Below are positions 33,027 through 42,111 of a DNA stretch of 64,000 nt, piece by piece. Every line of letters begins with the position of its first letter. The first letter of the stretch is position 1. The translations under genes were made by a program, and so were the position numbers. The notes beneath the pieces were generated by a model, which saw only the letters and a program-made list of their open reading frames with translations, was not told where the DNA came from and searched no databases. This DNA is from DAIOXA01 sp050949165 (GTDB lineage: Bacteria; Bacillota; Proteinivoracia; UBA4975), in NCBI GenBank assembly GCA_050949165.1, contig JBMNFF010000001.1:558001-622000 (forward strand), written 5' to 3'.

Positions 33027-34433
33027 TTACATAAACAGGAATATCGCCACCAAGGTTGAGACGATTAAGCCAATCATAACCGGGATGAAATTCCGCCTTG
33101 CCAGCTCGATTGGGTTGATTCCCGACACCCCCGCGGTTGCCACCAAGCCGAAGGCCCAGGCGGTAAGGGTGCCGCCCCCGGACCAGACGGCGCCCATCTG
33201 CCCCACCGCAGCCAGTGCCTCGACATTTACCCCCGCCGGCCCGCCCAGAGCCCGGGCCAGTCCGCCGGTCAGAGGCAAACCGCTGAAGCCGGAACCGTCC
33301 AGGCCGGTAATAATCCCGATAACCAGGTTTCCAAAGGCCAGGGCGAAGGCGTTGAGGGGCAAACTATTGGCCAAAAATGTCCCTATATCAAAGAGGAACT
33401 GGGGTGCACCATCACCCAGAATCTGAGTAACTGACTCGGATCCCATTAGAAAGAAACCGGCAATGGGTATCACCGGGGCGAAAATTTTTACCGCGTAGAG
33501 CAAACCTTCCCGGATAAAGCCCACCACTTCTTCCAGAGCCTTCAGGCCGTACTTGGCCGATCCCGCCAGTATCAACAGAACAGCAGCGGTTCCCCCCAAT
33601 ACGGCTGTGGCCGCGCCTCCCCGAATGGGCTCACCATCGATGGGGTTGGGGAAGAAGATCATATAGGTGATGATGGTCAGCAAGACCAGGGGGACGATGA
33701 CAGCAAAAACCCGGGACACGCCGGTAATCTCAACCTTCTTGGCATTATCCTCATCTATCACTTGTTCGGTAAACTCTTTTTCCACCCACTTTTTCCCGAA
33801 GTCTTTGCGGTTCATAAAGTAGGCTATTGTCCCGGCAACGATACCTGTAACCAGGGACAGGACTGCCACTTCATTGAGCATGGAGCCCGGAGCCAGCCCC
33901 GCCGAGGTCTCGCTGAGGCCTGGGGCGCCCTGGATGACCAGGTCTCCGGAAAGGGCCATGCCGTGACCGAAGATGTTTACTGACATAGCCGCCGCAATCG
34001 GGGGCAGTCCTCCATGAATGGCCAGTGGAATCAGGAGGACTCCCACCAGGGCCGTGGAAGGGGTGGGCCAAAACAGGAGGGCAAAGACATACATTGCCCC
34101 TCCCAGCACCCAATATGCCACCTTTGGATTGCGCATCAGGGGGCGCAGGGGGGAGACCATGAGCACATCGGCGCCCATGGTCTGGATGGACTTGAGCATG
34201 GCCACCATCAGGGCGATGACCAGCATGATGTCAAAGAGCTCAACCCCCGCCGTCAGCAAAGCATTGAAAACGGTCTGAATCCCTGCCATGACTGAGCCGT
34301 GGAAGGAGGTGCCCAGGGCAAATATCCCCACAATACAAGGAAGCACCACATCCCGCTTCATCAGCATGGCAAAGATTACAATGAGCATGACAATCACGTA
34401 GATCCAGTGATTGACGGTAAAGGTTATATCCAT
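33027..34433 (-). CDS. Multi-pass permease (GntP/IT-superfamily-like), copy 2
   Basis: 468 residues, same spans and loops as copy 1, differing mainly in the hydrophilic loop near residues 215-240 ('KDFGKKWVEKEFTEQVIDEDNAK' here, shorter charge pattern in copy 1). Starts at ATG 34433 after a GGAGGTGAG site, 27 bp after the FAD gene, and ends the DUF-PLP-FAD-permease cluster. Loop differences between copies might reflect different regulation or substrate, but that cannot be told from sequence alone. Confidence 0.75.
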   Translation of the reverse strand: MDITFTVNHWIYVIVMLIVIFAMLMKRDVVLPCIVGIFALGTSFHGSVMAGIQTVFNALLTAGVELFDIMLVIALMVAMLKSIQTMGADVLMVSPLRPLMRNPKVAYWVLGGAMYVFALLFWPTPSTALVGVLLIPLAIHGGLPPIAAAMSVNIFGHGMALSGDLVIQGAPGLSETSAGLAPGSMLNEVAVLSLVTGIVAGTIAYFMNRKDFGKKWVEKEFTEQVIDEDNAKKVEITGVSRVFAVIVPLVLLTIITYMIFFPNPIDGEPIRGGAATAVLGGTAAVLLILAGSAKYGLKALEEVVGFIREGLLYAVKIFAPVIPIAGFFLMGSESVTQILGDGAPQFLFDIGTFLANSLPLNAFALAFGNLVIGIITGLDGSGFSGLPLTGGLARALGGPAGVNVEALAAVGQMGAVWSGGGTLTAWAFGLVATAGVSGINPIELARRNFIPVMIGLIVSTLVAIFLFM

Positions 34434-34460
34434 TGACTCACCTCCGCCCTGGATAACCGG

Positions 34461-35738
34461 TTACGGTTTCTGGGCAAAGATATTTTCCATGCCCGCTTGC
34501 CGGACGCGGTTGGCTATCTCGGCCTGATCGGTGGTGTACAACCCCTTCTCTTGCAGATGTTTAAACATAACCGCTCCCGAGAAGGTATACTTCTTCTTCA
34601 TCCCCTCTTCGGTTTCCATCTGCTCTTTTACCCAGGCAATGGCTTCGCCGATGGCCAGGTCGCGGGGGATTTCCACCAATTCCTTGCCCATGGCATAGCG
34701 CACGGCGTTGTGCCCGGCCAGGGTCCCGGTAATAATAGCCTCGGTGTGTCCCACCAAGAGCCCGGCCTTTTCCCCGCCGCAGAAGAGGTTTTCTACCCCT
34801 TCAACCTGCATGGTGTTTTCCCGGGGAGCCAAGGCCAGGTAGCGCATGGAGTTGCCGACTCCGCCGGCATAGGGGTCCTCAAACCTCGCCTCCTCAAAGC
34901 CGGGAATCTTGCGCAGGATGTCGATGGGATAGAAGGGGGTCATCAGCTTGGCATGACCGGTATCCAGAAGGATGATGTTTTCGGCAAATTCTTTTAAGGC
35001 ATACTGTTGGCATGCCTTCATGGCCAGGGACCCCTCCTTTTGCAACTCCGGCGGAATGGGAATAATCGCCACCCCTGTGGAGTCCAGCTTGTCGACGATA
35101 TCCTTGGCCAGGGATTCCTTATGCAGCTTGCAGGATCCGCTCATGGCGCCGATGGTGCCGTCGGCTTTCATGCCCATCTTTTCCTTTACCCCGGCGCGAG
35201 CAGAGATGGAGATTCTGGAGCCAAAGGTGGGACAGCGGTAGGCGCACATTACGCAGCCATTGCCGTACTTGGTGCAGTTAGCCATCCCCCCGGCAGAGCC
35301 CGAAGCGTCGATAAAGACATCGGCCTCCAGGCTGCCGTCGTCCAGATGCAGCTTGGTGATCTTGCCATTGGCCATTTCCACATCCTTGCCCCGGTTGCGG
35401 AAATGCATCTTGACATCATAATCCTCCAGCAGCCTCCGTACCGCGGGCTCAATCTTGGCCACGTCGTACAGAGAGGCATGCTTATGCCCTGGGAAATCTA
35501 TATTTGTATGCCTGGATACCTGGTCGGACAGCTTAAACAGGTCGCCGCCGCCCATGGCAATAGCTTCTTCGGTAGCGGTCCAGCGCCCATTGTTTCGCAT
35601 AATCCCGCCCACCAGGCCGGTACCCAGGAGCATGTCGGTGCGTTCACATAATTCAACTTCCGCCCCCAACTTGGCGGCGGCGATGGCGGCGGCGGTGCCT
35701 GCCCAACCGCCGCCAACAACGAGAACTCTTGTTGTCAT
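34461..35738 (-). CDS. TrmFO/GidA-like FAD-dependent oxidoreductase with four-cysteine motif, copy 2
   Basis: 425 residues. 'VLVVGGGWAGTAAA' is the FAD dinucleotide loop; 'NCTKYGNGCVMCAYRC' preserves all four cysteines of copy 1, as do 'SCKLHKESL' and 'FCGGEKAGLLVGHTEAI'. It lacks the RNA-binding parts of true TrmFO, so it is more likely a metabolic oxidoreductase. Thirteen base pairs separate it from the PLP gene upstream. Confidence 0.75.
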   Translation of the reverse strand: MTTRVLVVGGGWAGTAAAIAAAKLGAEVELCERTDMLLGTGLVGGIMRNNGRWTATEEAIAMGGGDLFKLSDQVSRHTNIDFPGHKHASLYDVAKIEPAVRRLLEDYDVKMHFRNRGKDVEMANGKITKLHLDDGSLEADVFIDASGSAGGMANCTKYGNGCVMCAYRCPTFGSRISISARAGVKEKMGMKADGTIGAMSGSCKLHKESLAKDIVDKLDSTGVAIIPIPPELQKEGSLAMKACQQYALKEFAENIILLDTGHAKLMTPFYPIDILRKIPGFEEARFEDPYAGGVGNSMRYLALAPRENTMQVEGVENLFCGGEKAGLLVGHTEAIITGTLAGHNAVRYAMGKELVEIPRDLAIGEAIAWVKEQMETEEGMKKKYTFSGAVMFKHLQEKGLYTTDQAEIANRVRQAGMENIFAQKP

Positions 35739-35751
35739 GCCGCTAACCTCC

Positions 35752-37212
35752 TTAGATTATCCCGGCGTAACGGGCGATGATCTCCATCAGGCGCACCACG
35801 GCGGCAACTCCCATGCGGGTCCTGTCTTCGATGAGGGCGCCGTCGTCATCGGTGGTGCCGAGGCCGGTGGAAATATAGATGTTGCCGTCGTACATGATGG
35901 TGGGGATGACACCCATCTGGGAAAGGCCGACCTGGAGCAGGTGGGAACCGCCGTACATATCTTCGATGGAGAAGATGGGGAAGCCCATCTGGCCATCGGC
36001 CCAGGTGCCTTCGTAGTTGATCTCCACGGCAGTGGAGTTGTACGACTTGGTGATCAGGATGCCCTTGGCCAGGGTGGGATGGATCTTGTCAAACTCCTCC
36101 TTGACGATTTCATACAGGTCGTCTACCGGCTTGGTGAGGACCTCGGGCCTGTCGCGCAGGGCGGTCAGGGCAGCGATCTGTCCCAACATGGCTTCCTTGC
36201 CTGGGTCAAAGGCCACATAGGCGGCCTTGCCATAGGAAGCAGTGGTTCCGTACCTGTCTCCATGCATCCCCATGGCCCGGCGGATGGGAACCATAAAGTC
36301 TTCCCGGCCGATGATCAGGCCGCTGGTGGCTGAGCCGGTGGCCTTATCCATGCTGTAGACGATGACATCGGCCCCGGTCTTGCGCGGATCACTGCCGATA
36401 AAGGGACAGCCCCAGGCGTTGTCCTGGACATAGGGAATATCAAACTCGTCTGCCAGCTCGGCCAGATACTTCTGCATGAGGGGAGTACCTTCCTCGTCCT
36501 GGGCGCCGTAGCCGTAGCCTGGGGTCTCATAGGCCAGGGAGGTGATTCCGGTGAGATAAGGAGCATGTCGCTCCGCCACCATGGCCAGCTTTTCGATGGA
36601 TGCATCGGGGTCGACTTCAGTCAACATGGGAACCGGCCAGTACTTGATCCCGTGCACATCGTACCTGGCGCCTTCCAGGGGCACGATTACGATGTCGGTA
36701 TTGTTTTGGCGTTTGCCGTAGAAGCCCATTTCCCCTGGGGTAGAGCCCCTGTCCGCCAGGTAGTCTTTAAACCAGCCCGGGAAGGGGCGCCCGTAGCCAC
36801 CCTGGTGATGCATGTGCTTTTCCCAGGGCGCGATGTACCGGGCCCGGTAGGTGTCGCCCCGGCCCATCATGGGCGGGGTAAAGAGAGCGTCAAAGCTTAC
36901 CCAGAGCCCTGCCTCACAGGTGCTGATGGGGCAGGCATCGTACTCATCGCCATACACGCTCTTGACCAATTCCCGGATTTGTTCCACCAGACTGGCCAGG
37001 GGAATTACTTCATTGACTCCTTTGTGCATATACTCTTGAACGTCCCGACGCAGAGGAGCCGGACAGCCGGAGATGGCGCCGGTGAGGCCAAATCTGCCCC
37101 TCAGTTCCGGAGGAATGCCGATGTCGTCGGCAGCCTTCTTGGCCTCGGCGTAGATATTGGGGATGTTGGCCTGTAAATGTTTGTACATCTGAAACTTATA
37201 CTTGTGGCCCAT
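35752..37212 (-). CDS. Fold-type I PLP-dependent enzyme, copy 2
   Basis: 486 residues, with the same lysine motif 'YSMDKATGSATSG' (near 290) and 'VQDNAWG' in place of copy 1's 'VIDNAWG', so the Asp is kept. Most of the differences from copy 1 are conservative. 'CPISTCEAG' adds one cysteine near residue 95. The gene starts at ATG 37212 after a GGAGGTTAAG site and lies 64 bp after the DUF6917-like gene. Confidence 0.75.
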   Translation of the reverse strand: MGHKYKFQMYKHLQANIPNIYAEAKKAADDIGIPPELRGRFGLTGAISGCPAPLRRDVQEYMHKGVNEVIPLASLVEQIRELVKSVYGDEYDACPISTCEAGLWVSFDALFTPPMMGRGDTYRARYIAPWEKHMHHQGGYGRPFPGWFKDYLADRGSTPGEMGFYGKRQNNTDIVIVPLEGARYDVHGIKYWPVPMLTEVDPDASIEKLAMVAERHAPYLTGITSLAYETPGYGYGAQDEEGTPLMQKYLAELADEFDIPYVQDNAWGCPFIGSDPRKTGADVIVYSMDKATGSATSGLIIGREDFMVPIRRAMGMHGDRYGTTASYGKAAYVAFDPGKEAMLGQIAALTALRDRPEVLTKPVDDLYEIVKEEFDKIHPTLAKGILITKSYNSTAVEINYEGTWADGQMGFPIFSIEDMYGGSHLLQVGLSQMGVIPTIMYDGNIYISTGLGTTDDDGALIEDRTRMGVAAVVRLMEIIARYAGII

Positions 37213-37276
37213 GCTTAACCTCCTAATAGTAATTTCAACACCTGAAAATAGTATTTTTCCTGCCTGTCCTTAATAT

Positions 37277-37702
37277 TCACCGCTGGCGAAACACGACGCT
37301 GTCCCCCACCTTCAACCCCCTTTCTTCTCCGTCGCTCTCTTCACCGTGCATGACGATGTTCAAGTGGTTGGGCATGTGGGTCTCATCAAATCCCGCCAAG
37401 GTACCTACCAGCTTACCGTCGATTCTTAGTTCATCGCCGCTGACAATCACGCCCGGCTCTCTAACGGCAAAAAAGCCGATGTAGGCGATGGAACCTACGC
37501 GGCTGCCCGGCTTGACCTCTTCTGCACTGATGATGAGTTCGTGAACCTCTCCAGCATTCAGGGCCCGGGAAATGGGTTTTATTAAGTTCAGGCCCCGATC
37601 GGGGTACTTCCCCCGCAACACTACCACCAGTTCTCCCGTTACATCAGCTTTCCTGGCATAGGGGTTCTGCTTAAACATCCCCCTGGCATAGGGATCTGAC
37701 AA
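37277..37702 (-). CDS. DUF6917-like small beta-rich protein, copy 2
   Basis: About 141 residues. An ATG at 37720 is open, but CGGAGG lies inside that extension and is correctly spaced from TTG 37702, giving '(M)SDPYARGMFKQNPYARKADV'. 'GELVVVLRGKYPDRGLNLI' and 'GFDETHMPNHLNIVMHG' match copy 1; the rest has diverged more than the PLP, FAD and permease pairs. First gene of the copy 2 cluster. Only about 40 bp separate it from the preceding terminator, leaving little room for a separate promoter. Confidence 0.65.
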   Translation of the reverse strand: MSDPYARGMFKQNPYARKADVTGELVVVLRGKYPDRGLNLIKPISRALNAGEVHELIISAEEVKPGSRVGSIAYIGFFAVREPGVIVSGDELRIDGKLVGTLAGFDETHMPNHLNIVMHGEESDGEERGLKVGDSVVFRQR

Positions 37703-37732
37703 AATACCACCTCCGCTCATAGCTTTTCCAGT

Positions 37733-37763
37733 TCAAAAAAAATTAGGCATCCCCGATGCCTAA
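37733..37763 (-). terminator. Terminator of the dacB-like gene
   Basis: TTAGGCAT (37743-37750) pairs with ATGCCTAA (37756-37763), followed on the minus strand by eight or more T. Confidence 0.85.
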
Positions 37764-37830
37764 CTGAAGATAAGTTTGCCGACCAGGATTGAGGCATGGT
37801 CGCCTTCGCCCCGTCAAAGCTGCCTATTAG

Positions 37831-38967
37831 TCATCGCCGCCACCAGCTGTGTAGCCATTCCAGCAATCTCGCCCAGAGGCCAACTTTTTCAGGAACGGGA
37901 GTAGCCGCCACCAAATCGACCTCCATGGTGCAATCATCCACTGTCACCAAGACCTTGCCCACCACATCGCCATTTGCCACCGGAGCCTGCAGCACGTCGG
38001 GAGCCTCCACCTCAACTGAATAGGAAACCGCCTCCTCTGCGGCAGCGACGGGATAGTAAACGGATTGCGCAGTGGCCAGGGCAACCCGGGCCGTGTCCCC
38101 CTGAGCTACGGGAACGACGTCCATCACCTTGCCCTGGGGGATGAACTCCCGGACACTCCACTGGCCAAAGCCATAATCGAAGAGCTTGCTGACGTCGGAG
38201 TACAAGTCCGGAGCGTCCAGGACAACTGCCACCAATTCCATGCCGTTGGCCTGGGCGGCAGCCACCAGGCAGCGGCCGGCATTTTCTGTCCAGCCTATCT
38301 TGATGCCGAAGGCCCGTGGGTCCCTGGCCAGGAGCTTGTTATTGTTGATAAACAGCCGCACCCTGCCCGTGGTCAGCTCCCGGGAAACATACTCCTCGGT
38401 CTGGCAGATCTCGCGCAGCAGGGGCACCCGCAGAAAAGCCGCTCCCAGCCGGGCCATGTCGGCCGCGGTGCTGTAGTGTTCGTCATGATCCAGGCCATGG
38501 GGATTGGCAAAGTTGGTGTCATGCATCCCCAACTCCCACGCCTTGCGATTCATCAGGCTGACAAAGTGTCCTACATCCCCCGCAACGTGCTTGCCAATCG
38601 CCACTGCAGCATCGTTGCCGGAGCGTAAGAGCAGGCCATAGAGCATATCCATCAGCGTCAACTCTTCCGTCTCTTCCAAGTACAGTGATGAGCCCTGAAT
38701 CTTGACACAATCCCCCTGGACGCAGAGCACTTCATTGGGGTTGCACATATCCGTCGCCACCAGAGCCGTCATAATCTTGGTGGTACTGGCCATGGACCGC
38801 CGCTCATGGGCGTTCTTCTCAAACAGAATTCGTCCCGAGAAGGGCTCGATGAGAATCGCTGAACCGGCGCTTATCTCCGCCAACTCGGGCTGTCCCTGAG
38901 ACTGGCTAAAAACCGGTTTCGGCAGGGCCAACAACAGGATAAAGATGAGAATATAATATCTTTTCAT
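37831..38967 (-). CDS. dacB: D-alanyl-D-alanine carboxypeptidase family protein (DacB-like) with KTG changed to KIG
   Basis: 378 residues with an N-terminal signal peptide (cut near 'VFSQSQG'), SxxK as 'MASTTKIMTAL', SxN as 'SGNDAAVAIG', but the third motif reads 'FGIKIGWTENAGRC' where a KTG is expected; the codon is ATA. A C-terminal beta domain and basic amphipathic end ('LLEWLHSWWRR') are present. It is located beside ytfJ and scpAB, the usual place of the sporulation dacB. The KTG threonine contacts substrate, so activity may be altered. Confidence 0.85.
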   Translation of the reverse strand: MKRYYILIFILLLALPKPVFSQSQGQPELAEISAGSAILIEPFSGRILFEKNAHERRSMASTTKIMTALVATDMCNPNEVLCVQGDCVKIQGSSLYLEETEELTLMDMLYGLLLRSGNDAAVAIGKHVAGDVGHFVSLMNRKAWELGMHDTNFANPHGLDHDEHYSTAADMARLGAAFLRVPLLREICQTEEYVSRELTTGRVRLFINNNKLLARDPRAFGIKIGWTENAGRCLVAAAQANGMELVAVVLDAPDLYSDVSKLFDYGFGQWSVREFIPQGKVMDVVPVAQGDTARVALATAQSVYYPVAAAEEAVSYSVEVEAPDVLQAPVANGDVVGKVLVTVDDCTMEVDLVAATPVPEKVGLWARLLEWLHSWWRR

Positions 38968-39018
38968 AAGCTTCCTCCCGAGCTATGTATATTCAGGGTG
39001 GGTTAGGGAATATGAGAT

Positions 39019-39044
39019 AAAAAAATCCCCTTTAGGAAGGGGAT
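39019..39044 (-). terminator. Terminator overlapping the ytfJ stop codon
   Basis: ATCCCCTT (39025-39032) pairs with AAGGGGAT (39037-39044), with a T run on the minus strand after it. Confidence 0.75.
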
Positions 39045-39502
39045 ATGGTCCGCTGTTGCAGTTGTGTCTGCAGATCGGCTATTTGCTGCTCCAATTGCTG
39101 TTGCCGGGCCAGAATTTGCTGCGTGCTGCCTCCGCCATTGCCATTGGCCATGACCCCCTGGAGCTTATCCATGAGCTGGGGAACCAGATCCACCAGGCGG
39201 TCGTAGATAGCACTGTTGCTCACCGGCAACAGTCGGGTGGCGTGTTGTCCCACCACCAGAAAGCCCACCGGTTGGACGGAAACGCCGGCGCCGCTGCCAC
39301 CGCCGAAGGGCAATTCTGATTCCCTGTTATCCCCAAATTCACTGCCCCCGGCGGCAAAGCCCAGGCCAACTCTGGAGACAGGTATGATGACGCTGCCGTC
39401 GGGAGCCTCCACCGCATCACCGATTACCGTATTGACATCCACCATTTCCTTGATGCTCTCCATGGCCGTTTTCATCAGCCCTTGAATTGGATGTTCTGAC
39501 AT
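39032..39502 (-). CDS. ytfJ: Sporulation protein YtfJ (GerW family)
   Basis: 156 residues from ATG 39502 after GAGGTGGAGAAA. 'MVDVNTVIGDAVEAPDGSVIIPVSRVGLGFAAGGSEF' is the family core; a glycine-rich middle and Gln-rich C-terminal coiled coil ('QQILARQQQLEQQIADLQ') follow. Bacillus GerW is made in the forespore and is needed for normal L-alanine germination. It overlaps the end of the DUF2953 gene by 86 bp. Confidence 0.9.
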   Translation of the reverse strand: MSEHPIQGLMKTAMESIKEMVDVNTVIGDAVEAPDGSVIIPVSRVGLGFAAGGSEFGDNRESELPFGGGSGAGVSVQPVGFLVVGQHATRLLPVSNSAIYDRLVDLVPQLMDKLQGVMANGNGGGSTQQILARQQQLEQQIADLQTQLQQRTISPS

Positions 39503-40121
39503 TTTCTCCACCTCGCTTGGTAAGTTTGAATTTCAGCATTGCATACAGCGCCCAAAAAGATGCAATAATAGCATAGCCCAGGGGAAATTCCAATATACAA
39601 GTAAAAACCGTGCGAAAGTGACTGCGGTTAAAATGAGGTAAGACCCGAAATACCGGCGGCCTTTCGGCACGAAACAGGGACTGCAGCCATGCCCCCGCCA
39701 TCCCCTTTGCCGCCCACAGGGCTCCCGAAAGCTGGGCCAGACGAGCGCAATCCCTCATCCCGATCTCCGTGTGCCAGACCAGGCGGCGGATTGTCAGCGA
39801 GCGCCGGAAAAAATTGAGGATTTTCCTCACGCGTAAAAATTTCAAGGTGCGCAGGCTCTGCCGTAGCCATCCCGGGGATGGCTTCAATCCGATCCGCTCT
39901 TTCCTCTTGCCCGCCTCAGCTTCAATGGTCACCCCCCGCACCGTTGCACTGATAACCGGCACTTGGAGGGAAAAGCTGCTGAGCCCCCACAAAAACCTCA
40001 ATTGGACTAAGAGGGAATCCTCGGCCTTTCCCCGGTGCCGGTAGTCTATCCAGATCCTTACGGGGGAGATGAACAGAAAAACTGCCCCGGCAAGTAGCAG
40101 CAAGATAAAACCATAGAACAC
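39417..40121 (-). CDS. DUF2953 membrane-associated protein
   Basis: 234 residues: an N-terminal membrane span (1-22), a basic amphipathic middle, and the 'WHTEIGMRDCARLAQLSGALWAAKG' segment typical of DUF2953, usually found between scpB and ytfJ in spore formers. A second hydrophobic stretch (about 180-200) is near the end. The last 28 or so residues overlap ytfJ in another frame and look unlike the family, so the C-terminus may have been extended by loss of an earlier stop. Function unknown. Confidence 0.75.
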   Translation of the reverse strand: MFYGFILLLLAGAVFLFISPVRIWIDYRHRGKAEDSLLVQLRFLWGLSSFSLQVPVISATVRGVTIEAEAGKRKERIGLKPSPGWLRQSLRTLKFLRVRKILNFFRRSLTIRRLVWHTEIGMRDCARLAQLSGALWAAKGMAGAWLQSLFRAERPPVFRVLPHFNRSHFRTVFTCILEFPLGYAIIASFWALYAMLKFKLTKRGGENVRTSNSRADENGHGEHQGNGGCQYGNR

Positions 40122-40177
40122 TAGGCCTCACCACAAATTTAGTATTCCCCCGGGCGGACAGAAATACCAGACCAGAA

Positions 40178-40199
40178 AAAATAGAGGCCAAGAGGCCTC
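40178..40199 (-). terminator. Terminator after scpB
   Basis: GAGGCC (40184-40189) and GGCCTC (40194-40199) form the stem; TATTTTTT follows on the minus strand. Confidence 0.75.
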
Positions 40200-40712
40200 C
40201 TAGGTATTTTTCGGTTCCGGCAGCTCGGATAAATCGGCAATCCCAAAGTAGCGCAAGAATTCTTCAGTGGTGCCATACAGGATGGGGCGCCCCGTAGTTT
40301 CCCTTCGCCCCACCTCGGTGATGAGGTCATAGGCCAACAGGGTGTTCAGGGCCTTTTCAACCTTTACGCCCCGAATCTCTTCGATTTCCGGTCTGGTAAT
40401 GGGCTGGCGGTAGGCGATGATTGCCAATGTCTCCAGAGTGGGAGCAGAAAGGCGCGCCGGCCGTGCTCCCTCCACCATGCGCTGGATGTACTCGTTGTAA
40501 TCCTTGGCGGCCGCCAGTTGAACTTCGCTAGGGCGGCGGACCAACTGAATGCCCCTGCCTTCGAGCCTCTCTTCCAGTTGATCCAACCAGGTGCAGAGTT
40601 CCAATTCGGTGGTCTCCATGATGGTACACAGCCTCTCCAGGCTGATTGCGTCGCCGCTGACGAAGAGCACTGCTTCCAGCGCGGCCACTTCCCTATCATT
40701 CATCGCCATCAT
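40200..40712 (-). CDS. scpB: Segregation and condensation protein B
   Basis: 170 residues with two winged helices. 'LEAVLFVSGDAISLERL' and 'ETLAIIAYRQPITRPEIEEIRGV' are family hallmarks. ScpB dimers bridge ScpA in the SMC-ScpAB condensin. It overlaps scpA by 17 bp. Confidence 0.95.
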   Translation of the reverse strand: MMAMNDREVAALEAVLFVSGDAISLERLCTIMETTELELCTWLDQLEERLEGRGIQLVRRPSEVQLAAAKDYNEYIQRMVEGARPARLSAPTLETLAIIAYRQPITRPEIEEIRGVKVEKALNTLLAYDLITEVGRRETTGRPILYGTTEEFLRYFGIADLSELPEPKNT

Positions 40713-41442
40713 CCCCTTTAATAGCTTCTACTCGAATGGGGGCAAAGGCCGACTCCTGCTTGACGGCAACCTCACCCAGTCGGACCAGCTCCAACACGGC
40801 CAAAAAAACTGCAATGATTCCCGACAGACCCAGACCTTCCGTCAACTCTGCAAAGCAAGCGGGTCCTCGCCGCAGGCGCCGGCGCAATTCCACCACCTTT
40901 TCGGCCACCGGGACTGCCCGCTCCGGCAACTCCCGCACTTCCACCCTGGCCTTGGCCAAAGCCCGGGTAAAGGCGGAAAACAGGTTGTCCAAGGACATGG
41001 GCGCCAAAAAGCGGGATTCTGCAGTGGTGTCCAGGGAAGGGGAGCGGACGTAAAGGTGGTTCTCAACGCCGCCCATGGCATCCAGCTGGGCGGCCAGGTC
41101 CTTAAAGCGCTTGTATTCCACCAGGCGCATAATTAGTTCCTGCCGGGGATCGGGCTCCTGGGCCAATTGAAGCCGCTCGACCCTGGGCAGCAGAGAACGG
41201 GACTTTAGTTCCAGCAAGTATGCCGCCATATAGATAAAATCGCTGGCCAGTTCCGGGTCGAAATCAATTGACTGCAGGCTCTCCAGGTAGTCCCGGGTAA
41301 TGTCGGCAATGGCGATGTCGTGAATATTCAGCTTATCCCGCTCGACGAGATAGATCAACAGGTCGAAGGGCCCTTCAAAGGCGGGAAGGCGGACCTGAAC
41401 TGATGGCCGGGCCGCCGCCTGGGTCAACTCTTGAGATTTCAT
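40696..41442 (-). CDS. scpA: Segregation and condensation protein A (kleisin)
   Basis: 248 residues. 'FEGPFDLLIYLVERDKLNIHDIAIADIT' is the conserved N-terminal SMC-binding region, and the C-terminal winged helix ('GLSGIIAVFLAVLELVRLGEV') binds the other SMC head. It starts four bases after the M50 protease stop. Confidence 0.95.
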   Translation of the reverse strand: MKSQELTQAAARPSVQVRLPAFEGPFDLLIYLVERDKLNIHDIAIADITRDYLESLQSIDFDPELASDFIYMAAYLLELKSRSLLPRVERLQLAQEPDPRQELIMRLVEYKRFKDLAAQLDAMGGVENHLYVRSPSLDTTAESRFLAPMSLDNLFSAFTRALAKARVEVRELPERAVPVAEKVVELRRRLRRGPACFAELTEGLGLSGIIAVFLAVLELVRLGEVAVKQESAFAPIRVEAIKGDDGDE

Positions 41443-41445
41443 ATG

Positions 41446-42111
41446 CTACCCCCTGAAAAAAGGCAAAACCGCCAGCTCGCTGACAAACCGGATTGCAAGC
41501 TCCAAGATATCGGCGATGGGAATTAGAAACACCCTATGCAGGCCGGTAAGGAGCAGGAGCATAAGGATCAGAAAGCCGTACTGCTCAATTTGGTACAAGA
41601 ACTCAGTGTACCTGGGCGGCAGGATGTTGAAGAGAATCTTGGATCCGTCCAGGGGCGGGACGGGCAGCAAATTAAAAATGCCCAGGTAAATGTTGAACAT
41701 CAGCAAGTATTCGAAGAAGAGCCAGATATGGCCGGCAAATGCATTTCCCCTATACATAAAGAGCAGGCTGAAAGCACTGCCCAGGCCCGCCACCAGGGCC
41801 AGGACGAAATTGGTGACTGGACCGGCCAGGGCCACCTGCAGCATTCCCCGCCGCCGGTTGCCCTTAAAGTATAAGGGATTTACCGGTACAGGCTTAGCCC
41901 AGCCAAACCGAACGATGACCAGCATCAGCAGCCCAACCGGATCCACGTGCTTGAGGGGATTTAAAGTAAGCCGCCCGTGATACTCGGGGGTCGGATCCCC
42001 CAGCATGCTGGCCACCTTGGCGTGGGCATATTCGTGAAAGCTCATGGCAATGACCAGGGCCGGTAGCCAGTAAATGGCATGGCGCATAAAAGAACTCAGT
42101 TCAGCTAACAC
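41446..42111 (-). CDS. Site-2-protease-like M50 family zinc metallopeptidase
   Basis: 221 residues, about six membrane spans. The zinc motif is 'SFHEYAHAKVA' (HExxH, residues 24-28), and the third ligand lies in 'LPVPPLDGSKIL' near residue 150. This short form without a PDZ domain is the YwhC-like type often encoded before scpA in Firmicutes. Substrate unknown. It overlaps the tRNA nucleotidyltransferase gene by 11 bp. Confidence 0.9.
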   Translation of the reverse strand: MLAELSSFMRHAIYWLPALVIAMSFHEYAHAKVASMLGDPTPEYHGRLTLNPLKHVDPVGLLMLVIVRFGWAKPVPVNPLYFKGNRRRGMLQVALAGPVTNFVLALVAGLGSAFSLLFMYRGNAFAGHIWLFFEYLLMFNIYLGIFNLLPVPPLDGSKILFNILPPRYTEFLYQIEQYGFLILMLLLLTGLHRVFLIPIADILELAIRFVSELAVLPFFRG

